9,751 nucleotides of DNA. Origin: Nitrospirota bacterium (GTDB lineage Bacteria; Nitrospirota; Thermodesulfovibrionia; UBA6902; BMS3Bbin08). Shown here piece by piece: positions 6,172-9,751 of the stretch. The position numbers were made by a program, and so were the translations under genes. The stretch spans positions 1 through 9,751 of the forward strand of contig DAOVVO010000048.1 of assembly GCA_030637135.1 (NCBI GenBank), written 5' to 3'. Within the stretch, counting starts at the first letter, position 1, and the number at the start of each line of letters is the position of its first letter. The notes beneath the pieces were generated by a model. That model had not been told where the DNA came from. It searched no databases and was given only the letters and a program-made list of their open reading frames with translations.

Positions 6172-6187
6172 TATGATATAAATCATA
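6172..6187. promoter_or_regulatory. FNR/CRP-family operator-like palindrome
   Basis: TATGAT-ATAA-ATCATA is a perfect 6-4-6 inverted repeat. Its TGAT-N4-ATCA core has the spacing of the FNR consensus TTGAT-N4-ATCAA, differing only in the outermost base of each five-base FNR half-site. Its centre (6179.5) lies 41.5 bases before a start predicted at 6221 from the -10 TAAAAT. That is the class II activator position, so the operon is probably activated by a Crp/Fnr-type regulator. Confidence 0.5.
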
Positions 6188-6208
6188 AAAATTCCTTTAA
6201 TTGTCGTG

Positions 6209-6214
6209 TAAAAT
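6209..6214 (+). promoter_or_regulatory. -10 element paired with the FNR-like operator
   Basis: TAAAAT matches the -10 consensus at 5 of 6 bases. A start near 6221 gives a 41-base leader. No good -35 is present, as expected for a promoter depending on an activator bound near -41.5. Confidence 0.42.
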
Positions 6215-6261
6215 CATAACATTTAGTTCCATCAGCATATCCCTGAAAAAAGAGATTCTCT

Positions 6262-8091
6262 ATGTCTAAACGAACCTTTGAAGTAGTAATCCCGGATTAT
6301 AAGTACTGGAGACAGAATATAAAGTGTCAGACAGGGTGTCCAGTAAATACGGATTCCAGGGGATACGTAAGGGCTATTGCAGAGGGTGATTACGAAAAGG
6401 CCTACTGGATTGCAAGGATGCCGAACCCCCTTGCTTCCATATGCGGAAGAATATGCGGAGCACCCTGCGAACTTGCATGCAGAAGAGGGTGGATAGACGC
6501 TGCTATTTCAATAAGAGCTCTAAAAGGATTTGTTACAGAGAAATATGGAGTTGAAATTTATAAGGATAAGAAAGATTTTGTTCACAATTTTAAACCTAAG
6601 TTTAAGGAAAAAGGCAATGGAATAATAGGAATTGCAGAGAATACGCCAAAACCCGTTTCCATTGTCGGCTCAGGACCGGCAGGGCTTGCCTGCGCACACG
6701 ACCTCGCACTTATGGGATATAAGCCAATAATTTATGAGATGGAAAAGGTTGCAGGAGGTATGTGTGCGATGGGTATCCCGCCGTATAGACTCCCGAGGGA
6801 AATACTTCAGGCAGAGATTGATGCAATAAAGGCACTGGGCGCTGAAATAAGACTCGGGGTTCAGATAGGCAAAGATATTCTGCTTAAAAAATTATATGAT
6901 GAATCTGAAGCCGTGCTCCTGGCAGCAGGAGCACGAAAATCGAGAATGCTCCCTGTCGAGGGTTCAGAAAGTAAGGAGGTTCTCGGGGGTATTGATTTTC
7001 TGAGAGACGTCTTTACCGATAAAAAGGTTGCAATAGGTCCAAGAGTGGTTGTAATAGGAGGCGGTAATGTTGCATATGATGTTGCAAGAACGGCATTAAG
7101 ACAGAAAGGCGTTGAATCTGTTGTACTGGTGTGCATAGAGAAGTTTGAAGAAATGCTGGCTGATACGATAGAGATAAAAGAGGGAGAGGAAGAAGGTATT
7201 GAAAGAATTAACAGTTTCGGTCCACAAAAAATAAATGCAGATAAAAACGGTGTAGTAAAGTCAATAACTTTTAATAGATGCATTGCCGTCTTTGATAGTG
7301 AGGGAAGGTTTAATCCACGATATGATGAGTCAGATACAATGACTCTTTCCGCAGACACTATCTTCTTTTCAATAGGTCAGGCATATGACCTTTCATTCCT
7401 TGATAAATGTGATCTTGATATCGAGAAGACCGAGAGGGGAATGATAAAGGTTGGTCCTGATAGTATTTCAACATCCGTTCCCGGGCTGTTTGTGGCCGGA
7501 GACCTGGCATATGGGCCAAAACTCGTCATAGATGCTGTAGCAAGCGGTAAAAGGACTGCAATCATAATTCACGAGTTTTTAAGCCGGAAACGCATCACCA
7601 TCAAAAAATCAGAGATTCATGTAGAACAATATAATAAAGAGGTATCCAGTAACGAAGTATCACACCCACCGGATTTTGAAAAAATAAAGAGGGAAGAGGT
7701 GCCTGCCGCTCTGGTTGAAGAGAGAATAAAGAGTGTATTTACAACAGTTGAGACAGGTTTTCCAAAAGAGATGGCAGAGGAACAGGGAGGCAGGTGTTTG
7801 AACTGCGCAGTAAATACAATATTTAATGGTGACAGGTGTATTCTCTGCGGAGGGTGTGCTGATATCTGTCCCGAATATTGCCTGCGACTCGTAAGCCTTG
7901 AAAATATTAAAAGTGATGAAACCCTGACAGAGCTTTATAAATACAGATATGGAGATAACCCTGCAGGCACCGGTTCAGCGATCATAAAAGATGAAGACAG
8001 GTGCATCAGATGTGGGCTATGTGCAAAGAAGTGTCCTGTAGATGCAATAACCATGGAGAGATTTATATTTAAGGAGGTAATTGATAAATGA
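6262..8091 (+). CDS. FAD-dependent, GltD-like NAD(P)H oxidoreductase with C-terminal 2[4Fe-4S] ferredoxin domain
   Basis: A 609-residue soluble redox protein related to the small subunit of glutamate synthase. N-terminal Fe-S domain: C22, C26, C61, C65, C69 and C73. FAD-binding Rossmann motif: GSGPAG at 136-141, with E159 for the ribose and MGIPPYRLPREIL at 170-182. Second nucleotide (NAD(P)H) site: GGGNVAYDVA at 266-275. C-terminal FAD contact: GLFVAGD at 408-414. A CLNC pair (C512, C515) precedes two ferredoxin motifs, C526/C529/C532/C536 and C581/C584/C587/C591, each followed by Pro. It probably passes electrons between NAD(P)(H), FAD and Fe-S centres. No glutamate synthase large subunit is beside it. 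Instead it overlaps the Rieske gene by 4 bases and precedes cytochrome b, implying a cytoplasmic module of a Rieske/cytochrome b complex. Direction (NAD(P)+ reduction or NAD(P)H oxidation) is not decidable from sequence. The start at 6262 has only a weak AAGAGA site. Confidence 0.92.
   Translation: MSKRTFEVVIPDYKYWRQNIKCQTGCPVNTDSRGYVRAIAEGDYEKAYWIARMPNPLASICGRICGAPCELACRRGWIDAAISIRALKGFVTEKYGVEIYKDKKDFVHNFKPKFKEKGNGIIGIAENTPKPVSIVGSGPAGLACAHDLALMGYKPIIYEMEKVAGGMCAMGIPPYRLPREILQAEIDAIKALGAEIRLGVQIGKDILLKKLYDESEAVLLAAGARKSRMLPVEGSESKEVLGGIDFLRDVFTDKKVAIGPRVVVIGGGNVAYDVARTALRQKGVESVVLVCIEKFEEMLADTIEIKEGEEEGIERINSFGPQKINADKNGVVKSITFNRCIAVFDSEGRFNPRYDESDTMTLSADTIFFSIGQAYDLSFLDKCDLDIEKTERGMIKVGPDSISTSVPGLFVAGDLAYGPKLVIDAVASGKRTAIIIHEFLSRKRITIKKSEIHVEQYNKEVSSNEVSHPPDFEKIKREEVPAALVEERIKSVFTTVETGFPKEMAEEQGGRCLNCAVNTIFNGDRCILCGGCADICPEYCLRLVSLENIKSDETLTELYKYRYGDNPAGTGSAIIKDEDRCIRCGLCAKKCPVDAITMERFIFKEVIDK
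8071..8077 (+). promoter_or_regulatory. Shine-Dalgarno site of the Rieske gene
   Basis: AAGGAGG lies 10 bases before the ATG at 8088, inside the 3' end of the oxidoreductase gene. It is the strongest ribosome site in the window and supports independent high-level initiation besides coupling through the ATGA overlap. Confidence 0.8.
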
Positions 8092-8561
8092 GTAATGTGA
8101 CCCAGGATAAGGAAGGGGTATCAAGACGTGACTTCCTTGGTCTGGCTGCTTTTGGAACAGCTATTCTGGCATTACTTGGTGCGTTTGCAGGCAGCCTCAG
8201 ATTTGTTAAATCGAATGTTTACTACGAGGGGGCAAAGAAATTCAAGATAGGAAAACCGGAGAATTTTCCTGTAGGTACCACAAAAAAGATCGATGACAAG
8301 AATGTATTCATATTTTCTGATGATAACGGACTCTTTGCGATATCCGCTATATGTACCCACCTCGGGTGCATTGTATATCCTACCGAGGCTGGCTTTCAGT
8401 GCCCCTGTCACGGCTCAAAATACGATGAAGATGGCAAAGTTATTGGTGGTCCTGCTCCGAGACCTCTTGAGTGGTTTGAGATAAACCAGGAAGTGGACGG
8501 CGCCCTCTTTGTTGACGCGGGGAAGGCCGTTCCTAAAGGAACAAAATATTTATTTTCTTAA
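8088..8561 (+). CDS. Rieske [2Fe-2S] protein with Tat signal anchor
   Basis: A 157-residue Rieske subunit of a cytochrome bc/b6f-type complex, which takes an electron from quinol at the Qo site. The N-terminus has a twin-arginine motif (SRRDFLG, R13-R14) followed by a hydrophobic segment at about 18-38, typical of an uncleaved Tat-exported anchor. The C-terminal cluster domain shows CTHLGC (C89, H91, C94) and CPCHGS (C105, C107, H108). The expected ligands are C89, H91, C105 and H108, with a C94-C107 disulfide. GPAPRPL at 121-127 is the usual proline loop. Length is normal for short bacterial b6f-like Rieske proteins. It shares ATGA with the upstream oxidoreductase and lies 34 bases before cytochrome b. 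I leave the symbol blank because petC and qcrA usage differs between lineages. Confidence 0.95.
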   Translation: MSNVTQDKEGVSRRDFLGLAAFGTAILALLGAFAGSLRFVKSNVYYEGAKKFKIGKPENFPVGTTKKIDDKNVFIFSDDNGLFAISAICTHLGCIVYPTEAGFQCPCHGSKYDEDGKVIGGPAPRPLEWFEINQEVDGALFVDAGKAVPKGTKYLFS

Positions 8562-8595
8562 ACAATAATTAATTTATCGCAGAGGCATACAAATT

Positions 8596-9751
8596 ATGAA
8601 TAATTCGAATGAATTTCGGAACGAATCTCAGACCGGACTAGCGAAATACAAAAAGAATTTAATGTCTCTGAAAAGTTCATTTGTCGGTTCTTTCCTGAGA
8701 AGCGGCAAGCCCACGTCTGATAAATCAAGAGCTGCAGCCGTGGTGAATAACTTTTTTCTCCACCTGCACGGGGCAAAGACGCACATAAATACGTTAAGAC
8801 CTTCTTATACGCTTGGTCTGGGTCTTATCTCCTTCTTTCTGCTCGTGATTGTCTTTTTATCGGGTGGCTATCTTATGGTGTATTACAGCCCTTCTATTGG
8901 GACTGCATACAACGCTGTCAAGGATATCAATTTTGTCGTCTTCGGCGGAAGGCTCATGAGAAATATCCACAAATGGTCTGGAGAGGCCATGATTATATTT
9001 GTGCTCCTGCATATGGCGAGAGTTGTGTATACGAACTCTTACAAGAGAGGAAGAGAATTCAACTGGGTGATAGGGATTTTTCTTCTCATACTGACCTTTG
9101 TGTTGAACCTTACAGGTTATATGCTTCCGTGGGACCAGCTTTCATACTGGGCGTTAGTTATCGTATCCAATATTGCAGCGGCACCAAAAGAGCTCACGGA
9201 TATTTTCGGGATAACACAATATTTTGATATCGGGGGAGCTACAAAAGAGATTTTGCTCGGCGGTACGGAACCCGGCCAGGACTCCCTTACGAGGGTTTAC
9301 CTCCTGCATATTATTCTTCTGCCGCTTGGTATTTGTATTGCACTGGGTGTCCATTTCTGGAGGATAAGAAAAGACGGTGGTCTTTCAAAACCGGATACAA
9401 TGAGTGGCAAAGGAAGTGGTGTGGCGGCCATATCTCCTCCGCAAAAAACAGGAGGCATTTTCCCCACGTATAAGACCTATGGTCTGATGGAACTTGCCCG
9501 GGGCAGGACCCCTGCAGTCGACAATGACGTTGAAAACACGGTAACGAGCTGGCCCAATCTTTTTATCGCTGAAATCGCCGTATTTATTTTCACACTTGCA
9601 GGTGTTGTAGCCTATTCATACTTTGTTGATGCACCTCTTAAGGAATTTGCCAACGCTGCGATTCCTGAAAACCCGGCAAAGGCCCCGTGGTATTTTCTTG
9701 GACTTCAGGAACTTGTTTCGTACTCTGCGTTCATGGGCGGTCAGGGTCTTC
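8596..9751 (+). CDS. Cytochrome b of a Rieske/cytochrome b complex, b6/subunit IV fusion type (3' end beyond window)
   Basis: An open frame runs from ATG 8596 to the window edge (385 residues so far), with AGAGG at 8581-8585 as ribosome site. About 65 polar, basic residues precede the first membrane helix (near 71-97). H125 and H139 in helix B, and H238 and H253 in helix D, are the heme b ligands. The 14 residues between H238 and H253 match cytochrome b6; bc1-type proteins have 13. Other cytochrome b landmarks are GYMLPWDQLSYWA at 174-186 and HFWRIRKDGG at 253-262. A linker (about 263-318) leads into a subunit IV-like part with helices from about 321, so both halves are fused in one chain. 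At the Qo site the usual PEWY reads APWY (363-366). With the Rieske protein it should form the quinol-oxidising core; a cytochrome c subunit probably follows outside the window. Confidence 0.93.
   Translation, partial: MNNSNEFRNESQTGLAKYKKNLMSLKSSFVGSFLRSGKPTSDKSRAAAVVNNFFLHLHGAKTHINTLRPSYTLGLGLISFFLLVIVFLSGGYLMVYYSPSIGTAYNAVKDINFVVFGGRLMRNIHKWSGEAMIIFVLLHMARVVYTNSYKRGREFNWVIGIFLLILTFVLNLTGYMLPWDQLSYWALVIVSNIAAAPKELTDIFGITQYFDIGGATKEILLGGTEPGQDSLTRVYLLHIILLPLGICIALGVHFWRIRKDGGLSKPDTMSGKGSGVAAISPPQKTGGIFPTYKTYGLMELARGRTPAVDNDVENTVTSWPNLFIAEIAVFIFTLAGVVAYSYFVDAPLKEFANAAIPENPAKAPWYFLGLQELVSYSAFMGGQGL

Larger units (their letters stand above)
5920..6261. other. Regulatory intergenic region between the island and the respiratory operon
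   Basis: No gene is visible. In order, it holds a strong terminator (5929-5973), a second terminator (6029-6057), a sigma-70-like promoter candidate (6125-6154), an FNR/CRP-like palindrome (6172-6187), a matching -10 (6209-6214), and a weak ribosome site AAGAGA at 6250-6255 before the ATG at 6262. Confidence 0.6.

Noticed and set aside
8973..9227. Plus-strand open frame of 84 codons within cytochrome b
   Set aside because: It is out of frame with the cytochrome b frame from 8596, which carries all heme ligands and membrane helices.

Overview
The window looks like a bacterial chromosome segment with moderately AT-rich coding DNA and very AT-rich gaps. Intact housekeeping genes for serine and purine synthesis are followed by two CCA-encoding tRNA genes, a small toxin-antitoxin island, and the start of a respiratory operon. 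That operon joins a flavin/Fe-S NAD(P)H oxidoreductase, a Tat-type Rieske protein and a b6-type cytochrome b. From memory, this order is best known from the Rieske/cytochrome b loci of anammox planctomycetes (Brocadiales). I therefore favour that group, but other anaerobic lineages with low-potential Rieske/cytochrome b complexes are not excluded, because no marker gene is present.

Layout: 1-412 is an AT-rich gap with a candidate promoter. 413-1555 encodes a class V aminotransferase and ends at a hairpin terminator. 1683-3266 is serA (long form with ACT domain). 3348-4697 is purA. 4887-4962 is tRNA-Lys(TTT) and 4974-5051 is tRNA-Glu(TTC). 5021-5051 and 5889-5919 are identical 31-bp sequences, the last 31 bases of tRNA-Glu; they bracket about 870 bp holding only a minus-strand mntA-hepT-type pair (5505-5798 and 5170-5508). 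5920-6261 holds two terminators, promoter candidates and an FNR/CRP-like operator. The plus-strand operon follows: oxidoreductase 6262-8091, Rieske 8088-8561, and cytochrome b from 8596 running off the right edge.

How the genes fit together: the aminotransferase and SerA could supply two successive steps of phosphorylated serine synthesis. The tRNA-Glu 3' end appears to have been used as an attachment site by a minimal element that carries a toxin-antitoxin pair and no recombinase. The last three genes are translationally close (a 4-nt overlap, then a 34-nt gap) and probably form one membrane complex moving electrons between the quinol pool, the Rieske centre and NAD(P)(H)/ferredoxin-type centres. 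An FNR-like palindrome centred about 41.5 bp before a predicted transcription start suggests control by an anaerobic or nitrogen-oxide-sensing Crp/Fnr regulator.

Most notable points: the recombinase-less att-flanked toxin-antitoxin cassette, the class II FNR-type promoter architecture, and the oxidoreductase-Rieske-cytochrome b operon.
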